Shown here one piece after another: positions 12,580 through 23,481 of a DNA stretch of 64,000 bases; the first letter of the stretch is position 1, and each line of letters begins with the position of its first letter. Below the pieces are notes generated by a model. It saw only the letters and a list, made by a program, of their open reading frames with translations, was not told the origin of the DNA and did no database searches. The translations under genes and the position numbers were made by a program. The DNA comes from Adineta ricciae (Eukaryota; Rotifera; Eurotatoria; Adinetida; Adinetidae): NCBI GenBank assembly GCA_905250025.1, contig CAJNOJ010000126.1:1-64000 (forward strand), written 5' to 3'.

Positions 12580-14997
12580 ATGCTTGAGTCTTCAGAACAT
12601 CCCGATGAATATGATAAAGTGGCGATACTCGACGCCGGCTCTCAGTATGCAAAAGTGATTGATCGTCGTGTGCGCGAGCTGTCCGTTTATTCCGAATTGG
12701 TGCCTTTGCAAACACCGGTCACTGAATTATTATCACGTCAATATAAAGCTATTATCATTTCCGGTAGTCCTGGTTCAGTCAACGATCCAACTCCAGTCTA
12801 TTATGATCAAAAGCTATTCGAATGTGGTTTACCTATCTTAGGTATTTGCTACGGATTACAAATGCTAAATAAACAACGCGGTGGAACGATTGTTCGACAA
12901 GCAGTTCGAGAAGATGGACAATTTCAAGTAGAACTCAACAATACCGACTGTCCACTATTCAAAAATATGTCGAAATTGGAGAATGTTTTACTAACACATG
13001 GTGATAGTATTGATAAACTTGGAGAGAACTTAGTATCGATTGGTAAAAGTGAATCATTCATTGTTGCTTGTGCAGATAAAGAAAAACCAATCTATGGTGT
13101 TCAATTTCACCCTGAGGTAATACGATTTGGTAGTTCAAACTCCGTCCTATAGAAATTTTTTTAGGTCGATCTAACAGATAACGGCATGCAAATATTCAAA
13201 AACTTCCTCTTCGACATTGCACATTGTCGTGGAACATTTACCATGGGTAGTCGAATTGATGAAGCATTCACTAGTATTCGATCGTTTGTCAAAGATCAGA
13301 ATGTGTTTGTTCTATGCAGTGGAGGAGTTGATAGCAGCGTCTGTGCCGCTCTATTAACACGTGCATTGCCCCCGGAACAAGTGAAAATCGTCAGTATTGA
13401 CAATGGATTTCTTCGACATGATGAAAGTGTAGAAATTCGTCAGACATTATCACAATTTGCCGCTGTGAATTACATTGATGCTACTCAACGCTTCGCCCAA
13501 GCCAAAACATTCGTTCGCGCTAAAGCAACATCTGATTCCAGTGTTAACACTCAACAACACGCTTCAATTTCATCAAACTTTTTAAGTTTATACGATGCTG
13601 ATGTTTTACTAGAAGAAACATTACCATTGAACGAAGAAATCGATCCTGAACACAAACGAAAAATCATTGGCGACACATTCGTCAAAGTCGTTCAAGAATT
13701 TCTTCGCGATAACAACTATACATTCGATGACATCATTTTAGCACAAGGTACATTGAGACCTGATTTAATTGAAAGTGCTTCTCATCTTGCCTGTCAAAGT
13801 GGTCATGCTGATGCAATCAAAACTCATCATAATGATTCACCAATGGTTCGCGAATTACGTAAACGGAATCGAGTCATCGAACCACTGAAAGATTTCCACA
13901 AGGATGAAGTCCGACAAATTGGTTTAACATTAGGCTTACATCGTGATGTCGTTTTCCGACATCCTTTTCCTGGACCTGGTTTAGCCATACGAATCCTATG
14001 TGCGGATGAACCATATATGCCAAATGAACAGTTCGCCCAAACCTCAACATTGCTACGAACCATCGTTACATACTCAACAATGGTTGAAAAACAATATGCA
14101 CTGCTGCCAACATTGGACAAAATATTTACAGAGAACGAAAAAACACTATTGAAAACATTAACATCATCCAACAAGCACGATTATACTTCGGTGGTGTTAC
14201 CGGTAAGTTTTGTTTGATGACGGTTTTCTATTCATCTTCTTGCGTTTATAGATTCGCAGCGTTGGTGTTCAAGGTGATGCTCGTACGTATAGTTTTGCTG
14301 CTGCGATTAGCTCCAACGATGAGAAACCCAACTGGAACGAATTGTTCATTCTTGCTCGTTTGATTACAAAAGCGTGCCATCATATCAATCGAGTTGTGTA
14401 TGTTCTTGTAAGTGAATAATCTTCTGTTCTCTTTGTACTTTTCAACTTTCTTCGACATTAGGGTAAAAAAATTCTCGATGCTGAAATTACTCAAGTGACA
14501 CGTACGTCTTTAACCCAAGACATTGTCGACAAAGCCCGAGCATGCGATTACCATGCTATGATGATCATGAAACGTCACCAAGCGTACAGTGCAATAAGTC
14601 AAATGCCGGTTGTGCTGATTCCAATTCAATTCGACCGGCAAATTTATTTAAATCATCATGAAGAAATGAATAGTAATTCCACTGAACAGATTAACGAACG
14701 AATCATTCCACTCACTCGTCTTCGATCGATTGCTAGTAGCTTTCAACATTCCGTTGTTTTACGTACTTTCGTGACGAAAGATTTTATGACTGGAAAGCCA
14801 GCTACGCCCGGTGAAACGTTTCCGTTAGAAATGCTCGATGAAATATGTGAAACAATCAAAACGAATGTTCCCGGTATAAGTCGAATTCTCTACGATTTAA
14901 CATCTAAACCACCAGGTAAGAAAATTTAGTTCGTATTTTTCTTCGTCTAATTTCCTCCGTTTTGTTTCTCTCTGTAGCAACAACTGAATGGGAATAA
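12580..14997 (+). CDS. GMPS: GMP synthase (glutamine-hydrolysing)
   Basis: Converts XMP, ATP and glutamine to GMP in the last step of de novo guanine nucleotide synthesis, in the cytosol. The N-terminal class I glutamine amidotransferase has the nucleophile motif GICYGLQ and the His-Glu pair in GVQFHPEV. The synthetase half starts after GTFTMGSRIDEA and has the ATP-pyrophosphatase P-loop LCSGGVDSS, then SIDNGFLRHDES, RKIIGDTFVKV, AQGTLRPDLIESAS, KTHHND, HPFPGPGLAIR. The C-terminal dimerisation region ends in the typical TSKPPATTEWE with stop TAA at 14995. Exons are separated by about 50-bp introns near 13120, 14205, 14410 and 14920. Length and the extended dimerisation domain match eukaryotic rather than bacterial GuaA. 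The start at 12580 gives MLESSEH immediately before the conserved KVAILDAGSQYAK. Confidence 0.95.
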
Positions 14998-15184
14998 AAT
15001 ACTAGTTTGCGTTTAGCAATCCGTTATTATGTTATTCGTATTGATGTTTTCCGTTTGTTCAAAAAAATAGAACATAGTTGATAGTAATCTCAGAACAATA
15101 TTCGTATTCTAACATGAGTATCAATGTATTCCTTGTTTTTGTAAGTCAATAGATGATTCGTTCTCATGTAGCGAACATTTCACG

Positions 15185-15601
15185 TCAATATTTTGGACTA
15201 ATCATCAAGAACAACCCAAGTTCTTCACTCGGTGTTTTATAAGGGAAAGCATGATGACGATGATGGGCTTGTTGAACTTGTTTTAAATATGGATTCTTGG
15301 TTTTAGCCCATGAAGAATATCGTTGATGAATGAGCCCATCGCGAATAAGGACATAGATTAAACCGTATAGGATCATTCCAATTCTAACAGCCATATCCAT
15401 TGGTGAATGGCTGAACCATTCAATCCAGATAAATACAACAGAAATCGATGCGAAAAGAAAAGTGAAGACGTCATTCAGTTCGAACGATGAATGAAGCGTA
15501 CGTGCGTGATGAATCTTGTGAATGAACCGAGGAGGACCAAGAAATATGTATTTGTGTAGGAATCATGAGATTAACTCCATAAATAAAGTTAGTGAAAAGT
15601 A
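15185..15601 (-). pseudogene. beta-carotene hydroxylase (CrtZ-type) remnant
   Basis: An intronless frame, open for about 139 codons except for one TGA at 15563-15565. It matches the CrtZ carotenoid 3-hydroxylase family, membrane di-iron enzymes that convert beta-carotene to zeaxanthin. Visible blocks in order: LTLFMELIS, stop, FLHKYIFLG, RFIHKIHHAR, SFELNDVF, then a membrane segment, GMILYGLIYVLIRDGLIHQR, NPYLKQVQQAHHRHHAF. The HXXHH motifs (HKIHH and HHRHH) remain. Two metal-ligand histidines are gone: HKYxxH reads HKYIFL, and the HDGLVH motif reads RDGLIH. The TGA falls where the family normally has Trp. Upstream of 15601 a TAA closes the frame and the first membrane segment is missing. The gene is therefore inactivated. 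The family is bacterial, fungal, algal and plant, so horizontal acquisition followed by decay is likely. Confidence 0.82.
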
Positions 15602-16175
15602 TTATATATGTATGACGTTGCTTTGTGTGTTTATGACAATGAATGCAGAGACGGAGAAAAAAACGGCTTAAATTGCAGCTGAAATCTATTATATAATCTT
15701 GTCAATCGTCTGTTTATTTTAAGATGATTCCAACATGAATTGTTCATATTGATATTTTTCTAATGAATAATTGTGTTTTCATAGAAAATCGAAAAATTTA
15801 ATTTGAAGCTAAATCAAATAACTCATCCGTTTTGCCAAGCATCTTGCATTAAAAAAACCTATGCCGGTTATATTCCTTAATCCATGATTAACAGCAAAGT
15901 CGTATTAAGAAAACATGTAACTAGTCCAAATGTGATCAACAAAAACTATAAATACATAATGAGACGATGCATTCAGTACATTCTTGAGAAACAACATCTT
16001 CATCTCTTTTTCGCACTGTGAACTCTCCGCTCTGTTTCTTACTATGCAAAAGTGACATGTCATTAGCAAAACTTATTCTCTTTCAGAGCGCATCGCAGCA
16101 TCTAGGTATGGTTTTTTTTTTGTCATTTCTCGAACTTTATTTCAAACAATACACTTTATACAATAAACAATTCTT
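15602..16175. other. intergenic, nothing recognised
   Basis: AT-rich spacer between the start side of the carotene hydroxylase remnant and the 3' end of the ARM-TIR gene. No extension of the hydroxylase could be found here in any frame. Confidence 0.5.
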
Positions 16176-18462
16176 CTATTTTCGTGTGGCTTCGATTTCT
16201 TTGACTAGTTTCTGATAATTCGAATCGAAGTCACTTTTCGTAAAATCTACATATAATCTTGTTCCGAGCAGCATCCCTAACCATCCATTTGGTTTATATT
16301 TCGCTTGTAATAAAATCGGCACAAACGGCTTTTTCAACCGATGAGCATATTCAGCTTCACTCTGACAATTCGGTGATTGTTTATACTTTTCTGTCATACA
16401 TATTATCATCACAGAGGATTGCTCAACTGCATGTGCCATGCATTCTAGAGTACTTCCGTGCATATCATCGACGTCTATCCACGTACGATAACCTGAATTA
16501 CGAAGAGACTGACAAATTCGTTGCACCAATTCTTTGCACTCGTGATTGTAACTTAACATAACGTGCTGAGATGATTTGGAAACAATCGGTTGATTAGAAT
16601 TTGTTGACATGGTTTGCTTTAATTGCCAAAGAATACCTTTTGCGGCTTGTTGTATCGTTTCATTAGGATTGGTTTCAGCAAGTTGAACTAAGAGAGCGAA
16701 ATATTTATCGTGACTATGAATTTTCGTTGCACATGATAAATCGAATGACAGAAACCAGACTGATTCAAGAATCAGCTGCACTTCTTCTTGCTGATCAATT
16801 TTCGCATGAAATCGACGTAGAATTTCAAATAGTGATTCAATGTGTTCATCGACTTGTCCAATGCGCATTTGAAAGTTTCGATGCGTACATAATTTCTTCA
16901 AACAATTCACTAAACTATACAGAGATATTTGATTCGATAGATGAAAATTTTCGCTGAGAAATGCTTGACGGATCGCCGAGAATAACTGTTCACAGAGATG
17001 ATGACATGCATTATCAGATTCGAGTTCTTTCTCTGTGAGTAAATTCGAATAAAGTAAACACGAGATAAGACGTACTTGTTGCGCATCGGCTTTGAAAAGT
17101 GGTCGACATATTTGATTTATTATTATATCTAAATCAAATACATACTGATCTAACATCGAGATATTGTAAAGAATTGATAAGCATGATGTGAGGACGTGAT
17201 GATGCAATTGTTTGAAAATCATTTCACCTTCACCTAGGCTAGATTTTCGAGTTAAGCTAGATACGTAATTGACAATAGATTGAATTAGGCCAACGCGATG
17301 AATCTCTTGTGCGAAAAGATTCGTTTCCACATCAGCACCTGTTAACAGATTGCTTAGACAACGAACAAGATGCCACAATGGAACTGTTGTGCCGCATTCG
17401 ATCAATGCATCGAATAAGTGTTTAAAAGTGGATACAAATGCACAACTATGAATTTCGATTCCTGGGTGTAAAACGAATTCGCCCAACAAATTAAGCATAT
17501 GTGTGAATATAAAAACACGATCATTTGAATCTGTTTGTGAGCGAGCCGTTTCATCGAGAACGCACTGTACGAAATAATCCGTATTTGATTTCGATAGCAA
17601 TGGTACGATAATTGACTGATAAAAATCAGTATGATTACAAATATAAATTGAAAAGCGTGGCGTTGGTGCGCAAAAGAGAAAAACGGTTAAAATTTGATTG
17701 ATTAACGCAGATGAAGTAACTAAGGAAGATTCAAGAAGGTAGATAACAAGTCGAGTACTATAATCAACGATTGACAACGATTCATGCATGGATGATTTTC
17801 GACGGTGATTAAACATGAAACAAGATACAAGTGATGACGAATGTGTTCGATGTATTGGTGACGTCAAAAATAATTCATTTACAAATTCTTTGGGTTTCTT
17901 ACAAATAAGACAATATTGTTCAATAGACGAGTAGATTGCTAAATGAAGATCTTGACTGAAATATAACCGAGAACAGCACATCTTTCTTTGCTTTTCATCG
18001 AAATACTCACCTAACGGATTTCGTTAGACAGAAATCAGTATCATCTTTAAGCCATTGAAGAATTGAATGCATGATTGCAGTGCCTTGATCACTGCCAGCC
18101 AATTCCGCATCTAATTGGCACAAGCATTTAAATAATCGACAGCTGAGTTGCGCCAATTGTTGTTGGTGATTTTCGTGAGCTTTGCCTTTGCATTTCCACA
18201 ATGTTGTTTGATCAATCGATGCGATGATTATTTGAATGATGTCAACTAATGATTCTAATGAATGGTAGACAACAGTTTTCCTTGTCTCTAATGTCGTTAT
18301 CAATTGCTCGACATCAATAATACTGGCTTTGACATGATTTCGATAATCACGCGTTTTCAAACGTAAACATCTATTGAAGATTTCTTGTGTTGATTCATCA
18401 ATCGCCATCATTTTCGTCGGTCTCCCGTTCGAATGTATATTTATTTGCATATACTCTTTCAT
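16176..18462 (-). CDS. helical-repeat (ARM-like) protein with C-terminal TIR domain
   Basis: Two exons (18011-18462 and 16176-17955) joined by a 55-bp intron with a GTGAGT donor. About 590 residues upstream are all helical, rich in Leu/Cys/His, with spacing suggesting ARM/HEAT-like repeats. The last 130 residues form a TIR domain: QHVMLSYNHECKELVQRI, GYRTWIDVDDM, SSVMIICMTEKY, KKPFVPILLQ, and a final LGTRLYVDF. In SARM1-type TIRs, a glutamate next to the CxxE-like segment performs NAD cleavage. Here SPNCQSEAEYAHRLKKP places Glu at the equivalent position, so NADase activity is plausible but not shown. No SAM domains are visible, unlike SARM1. ARM-TIR proteins of this kind are numerous in bdelloids. 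The start could be M1 at 18462 or an internal Met (MMAIDES). Confidence 0.8.
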
Positions 18463-19395
18463 GATTACTCACGTCGAAGTTAAAGAACGAAGAGAAGAGA
18501 AAAACGTAAATTTTTTTTTTCTCCGTTCGTTCGTTCTATTGCATGCATTGTACGAAATACAAAAGTGAACTTTTATGTCGAGTTACCGTTAGAAAAAGAG
18601 AGATGGTATCAGCTTGAAAGGAGGAAGAAAGAAAATGACATTCATTAGTTATCAGTACTTTCAAAATGTAAACGTGACAGGACGACATTATGATCTGAGA
18701 GATAAACTAGAAAATGAAGGTTCGAAATGTTTCACATTTGCAACATTTCGTTTTCGTACAAGCTATTCAAAGGTGTTATGTAATACACACGCAAAATGAT
18801 CGAAACACTCTTGTTCAGCATCAGTAATGTTTTTCAATGTAAATCATGAAGAAGATCATTTGTTTCACGGATACTTGGAAAATGCCTGTTTGAGTTGCAA
18901 TCTTGATCTAATCTGCAAGAAATTAAACATTTCAGTGTATAGTATAATCTATCGCGTGTAATGATGTCTTGTAATAATTGTTGTTCGTTTCGGCACCAAC
19001 TAGTGGCGCCATCTATGTAGAGATTTTAATCAGCACAACTCGTAAACATCTATATTTTCTTTCGGTTTGAAATGAATTTTCGTGTCAAAAAATAATTTTT
19101 CACCGATTTTCTCGTCATCTATTTTAGGAAATAATATTTTGTAATCTATCGTCTGTCGATCGATTGTGTGTTGTGCCTATGTTCTTCTTCCTCAGATATA
19201 ATATATTGTTTATTTATTTTCAACTGTCTGATCATCTCATAAATAGATTTTTCTTGTTGAAGATTCTTGTTTCTTTCTTCCAGTCGTTCACCTTCAATTC
19301 TTGTTTTCTCTCGATGTGTTGGGCTTGTCGTACGAACTCCATCCTATTCTTCAATCATCAGATTCAACTTTCTCAGCTTGTCAAGTCGTTTTCCA
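18463..19395. promoter_or_regulatory. divergent upstream region with GGCGCCATCTAT element
   Basis: About 930 bp between the leftward ARM-TIR gene and the rightward SPSB gene, containing both promoters. No coding exon recognised. A GC-rich 12-mer, GGCGCCATCTAT, at 19005-19016 stands out from the AT-rich background. The identical 12-mer recurs at 26991-27002 between ORC4 and NuMA. It resembles YY1/CTCF-type cores (reverse complement ATAGATGGCGCC); function is inferred only. Confidence 0.35.
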
Positions 19396-21048
19396 ATGGT
19401 GTTACCTCGTCCAAATCAAACAACTGCAACTCACTATGAACTAAATACGAAAAAGTGTCAAACAACAAAAGCGAACAGTAAAACAAAAAAGAAATCCAAA
19501 CAACGTCTACTAACTACAAAGCCCGTTCAAACTAAACGAAAGAAACTAACTAAGGTAAAGCATTTCTGGCATCACTATCGAATAACTAACTGACAGTTTC
19601 TTCCTAGCGCGTTGACTTAAACGATCCATCGCTTGATACCATTACTTTACGACGAAGTCGTCGTCTAAATTCTAAAACTAAACAAACCACTCCTCTTCCC
19701 TGCTCGAATACTAAACCCCATTCGTTACGACGTACGAAAAATTCCTGTTCACATTCAATCAAACAAGATCATTTAGTTTCATCCATGGGTTTACGCAATG
19801 GCAAGATCGTTAATCTGCGTTCATTCATATCGGATACAACACCAACTCAAGAGATCACGGCAACGTCATTGCCATTACCTTCATACAATCCCTTACCAAT
19901 AGCGCATCAAACGCTTGTATCCTGTACATCAAAAACTGCACATCAGCAGAATAATATCAATAACAATAATAACAATAACAATAATAATGATTTCAATTTG
20001 CTCTTTTACTATTCGAATCTTACGAATCATCCTTCGTTAGATCCGAGTAATTATTTTCCCGCACGACTAGATATTCTTCTTGATCGGCCGCCTGCATCAC
20101 GTGAGAAACAATTGGAATACGCCTGGAATCATGAAGATCGTTCGATGAACATTTTTGTTAAACATAACGATCCATGTACTTTCCATCGACATGTAAAGCG
20201 AAGCATTCGCTTGATTCTCATTCGCTAAATTTTCTTTTTCATTGTTTTAGCCTGTAGCACAAAGTACCGATGCTGTTCGCTGTAAAAAAGGCTTCTCCAG
20301 TGGAATACACGTATGGGAAATAGAATGGTGAGTCAGGATAAAATACAAACTCTTTGATAAAGTTGATCTTTAGGAATACGAGACAACGTGGTACGCATGC
20401 AGTCGTTGGCGTTGGAACATTAAAAGCTCCACTTCATTGTCCCGGCTATCAAGCATTAGTTGGTATGACTCAAGAATCCTGGGGATGGGACTTGGGTCGA
20501 AATAAACTTTATCATAAGGGCATCAATAGCGTTTATGCATCAACACAGAACCCTTCTACTCCAACAAACTTTTCTGGTCTATTACCATCAACGACAGCAT
20601 CATCGACAATGACTGATCCAGCAGATGCATTGAACAATAATGGTATTGCTTATTCAACAAAATCAGATGATTATTTTGTTGTACCTGATAAATTTCTTGT
20701 GATTCTCGATATGGAAGAAGGAACATTATCATATATTGTCGATGGACAATATTTAGGTGTAGCATTCAGTGATTTAAAAGATAAAGGCACACTTTATCCA
20801 ATGGTTTCATCGGTATGGGGACATTGTGAAATAACCATGCGGTATATCAATGGCTTACAACGTAAGTTCTCTTCATTTATGTTCGTCAAGAAAACAGCTC
20901 TTCGTTTTTTTCTTCTTTAGCTGAACCTCTTCAGCTGATGGATACATGTCGTCGTGTCATACGTAAACAGTTAGGACGAACGAATTTACATTTAATCAAC
21001 CAGTTACCATTACCCACCTCTCTTCAAAATTATTTAGTTTATCAATAG
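19396..21048 (+). CDS. SPRY domain-containing SOCS box protein (SPSB/gustavus family)
   Basis: SPSB proteins use a SPRY domain to bind substrate peptides and a SOCS box to recruit Elongin B/C-Cullin 5 ubiquitin ligase. The start at 19396 opens an unusually long, basic N-terminal extension (KKKSKQR, RRSRRRLNSK) of about 150 residues, including an Asn homopolymer (about 10 Asn near 19970). Then come [69 protein letters not shown] and [20 protein letters not shown]. The last exon is the SOCS box: [14 protein letters not shown] and [14 protein letters not shown], stop TAG at 21046. Vertebrate SPSB1 is about 270 residues, so the extension is lineage-specific. Introns near 19556, 20193, 20329 and 20861 are about 45-60 bp. 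Confidence 0.92.
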
Positions 21049-21083
21049 AATAACAATAATTTATTTTCCTTACTTCATGCTCA

Positions 21084-21117
21084 TTTTCTTTCTTTCTTTC
21101 TTTCTTTCTCTCTTTCC
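21084..21117. repeat. TTTC/CTTT microsatellite
   Basis: About eight CTTT units with a CT end, 40 bp after the SPSB stop codon in its 3' UTR. Confidence 0.8.
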
Positions 21118-21256
21118 AACAACTATCTCTTCTACTACTTTAACAGTGCTCTGTACCATATATAGATAGATGTTTTTTTTTATTTGTTTGTTCCCTCATA
21201 TATTGAAAACAGAATTTTTGTGTAATAGCTTTTTCTTGGACGTTTTGCTTGTATAT

Positions 21257-21360
21257 TGTTGTGTGTGTGTGTGCGTGCGTTTGTGTGATCAGTTTTCTTT
21301 TCAATGCTGGATAGCATATGTATATATATATATATACATACCTATATATATACATATATC
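21257..21360. repeat. GT and TA microsatellites
   Basis: A (GT)n tract with GC interruptions at about 21258-21288 is followed by (TA)n tracts at about 21318-21360. They lie between the SPSB and PrimPol genes; replication slippage explains them. Confidence 0.8.
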
Positions 21361-21501
21361 TAAATGAATGTTGAGCACCATGATAGAATGTTTTATGCTT
21401 GCAGATTTTCGTCATGGCATCGAACACATTTTATAATCAGACAAAGCAAGGAGATGAATAAAATGAAATGAAGTTATTTGTTTTTGTTTTCTCAAATGTA
21501 G

Positions 21502-23389
21502 AAAACGACAGCCTCTTAATGATACTATCGCGAAGAAGCGACAGGAGGTTGTTTATCGACCCTCATTGATGAAAATGGCACATGTGACAAGAACATTTTG
21601 GACGCAAGCCGAAGCTTTAGACTACATTGTTGAAAAACAGAAAAATAATGATACAGTAACTGTTAAGATTAACAGAGAAATCCAGTAACCCTTTTCTCTT
21701 ACGATAGGATGAGATTCTTTATCTATTCAGTTTCGAATCTCAACCGGAAGGTAAACGTCGATATCAAGTTGCTGACATAGATGTTTTTATTCACGAATAT
21801 TAGTAAGGCATGATTTCATTCGAATCTACTGATTCCAACACGATAATTTAGCCAATTGCCAGCCAATCAACGGCACACCTATGAAATCATCATTGACAGT
21901 AAGCAAGTTTTTCATACACAAGGAGTTGATTGTACGAAGCAAAATTTCTAGAGAAACCTTCGAAGCTTTATTTCGATCTTGAATACGATACTGCTGCTAA
22001 TCCAAAGCTTGATGGGCCGAAACTAACAACAAATTTTGTTCAGGTAGATGTCACATGAGAGTATACAATATATTATGGTTTTATTTCTAGTTTGTACTGA
22101 ATTTCATGCGAAAACGAAGCGATGATTTGAATTATTCAATTAAAGACGTACTTGTTCTGGATTCTACGTATGTAAACGAGAAGAGATGATTAGGAAAAGC
22201 GTTTGTTTATTCCTTTCAGATCAGCAAAGAAATTTAGTCGTCATTTGATTTTTCAAACGAAAGATCCATTTCTTGATAACATTGCCGTCGGCAAATTCGT
22301 CAATCTTATTTTAGAAGATGTTCATGGTTGCTTAATCAACCATCAATGTTCTGCTGTTCTCAATTCTCCTGTATCTCAAGCTCAACAATCTCAATCTCAT
22401 TTTGATTCGTCAGTTTTCGCTCGAAATCTTCTTACCAGCCTTGAACCTTATTTATATCGCTTTGAACAATGTGAGTGCATTGATGACTATTCACAAATTA
22501 AATTCAAAGATATTGTTGAGTTTATCATTAACAAAGGAGACGGAAGTGGGATCGCCTGGTTCTGCGATATGGGTAAAGATACATCGATGATAATTCAATA
22601 CTGATCCGATGTTTTCGTAGGTGTTTACACGAAAAATCGAGCATTTCGTTTACTTCATTCAAGTAAATTTGATAAACATGAATGCTTTTCTGTTGCACCT
22701 GAAAATCAATGGAAACCTATCCTACGACCTTCGCATACATGTTCAGCCGTGCCCAGTGAAGCTGAGCGACAGATATTCATGGCATCACTTGTCTATTTCA
22801 ATAAGTAAACATTTGAACTAACTGATTTTCGAATCAATAAAAAAAACATGTTTTTTCTTTTAGACCAATTCGACGTTTCATCCACGTCGACGATGAAATC
22901 CTAGCGGCGAGTAAGACCATTCTACCGCGTAATCAACGTCCTGCTCAGTCATCTTACACAACCGAAGATATGAAAAAGATATCGTTGGATTATCCAGAAC
23001 TGGTTCACTTCATGACTAACGTAGCTCGTGACAAGAGAGCCAACAAAGATGAAATGTGTATGAGTCGATTGTATAAAGCAAAAGAAATTCAAAATGATTT
23101 TCGCTGGGAAATTAGTTTTATGTATGTTGGCAATTATCGATACTGCGAACGAATTCGTCGTCATCATAAGCAAAACAATATCTAGTACGTACATTCATTT
23201 TCGTACAAAACTCACTGAATTCTCTTTGCATTTTCTAGTTTCGTTGTTGATATGCGCAAAGGTACTTATCGACAGAAGTGCCATGATCCCGATTGTAAAA
23301 CATTTCAAGGAATTGAACAAAAATTACCAGTGAATGCCACCCCGTGGTTAATGATGCTTGATGAAGATTGGGAAAACAAAGGATTCTAG
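21502..23389 (+). CDS. PRIMPOL: primase-polymerase PrimPol
   Basis: An archaeo-eukaryotic primase-family enzyme that re-primes DNA synthesis past lesions in nucleus and mitochondria. Conserved blocks: VVYRPSL near the N-terminus, KPSKLYFDLEYD (catalytic DxE at about 21970), LVLDSTSAKKFSRHLIFQ, VGKFVNLI, GVYTKNRAFRLLHSSK, RYCERIRRHHKQNN and YRQKCHDPDC. The last two supply the Cys/His set of the zinc knuckle. The protein ends in a short acidic stretch, LDEDWENKGF, where vertebrate PrimPol has acidic RPA-binding motifs; I infer but cannot show the same role. At least eight short introns are phase-consistent. The first visible exon starts after an acceptor at 21501. The initiating ATG must be in an upstream exon that I could not fix, so the 5' end is incomplete. 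The gene ends 92 bp from the convergent ART gene. Confidence 0.9.
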
Positions 23390-23481
23390 ATTATTTTTAT
23401 GTTTGTCATATATAATTATATATATATTTAAACAATGGATTTATTAATAAATGAAAGATAGTACAATTTGAAGAAATCGAT

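Noticed and set aside
13827..14174. Antisense open frame in GMP synthase
   Set aside because: Lies wholly opposite the conserved ATP-pyrophosphatase region; no independent similarity.
20556..20765. Antisense open frame in the SPRY exon
   Set aside because: Shadow of the conserved SPSB coding sequence.
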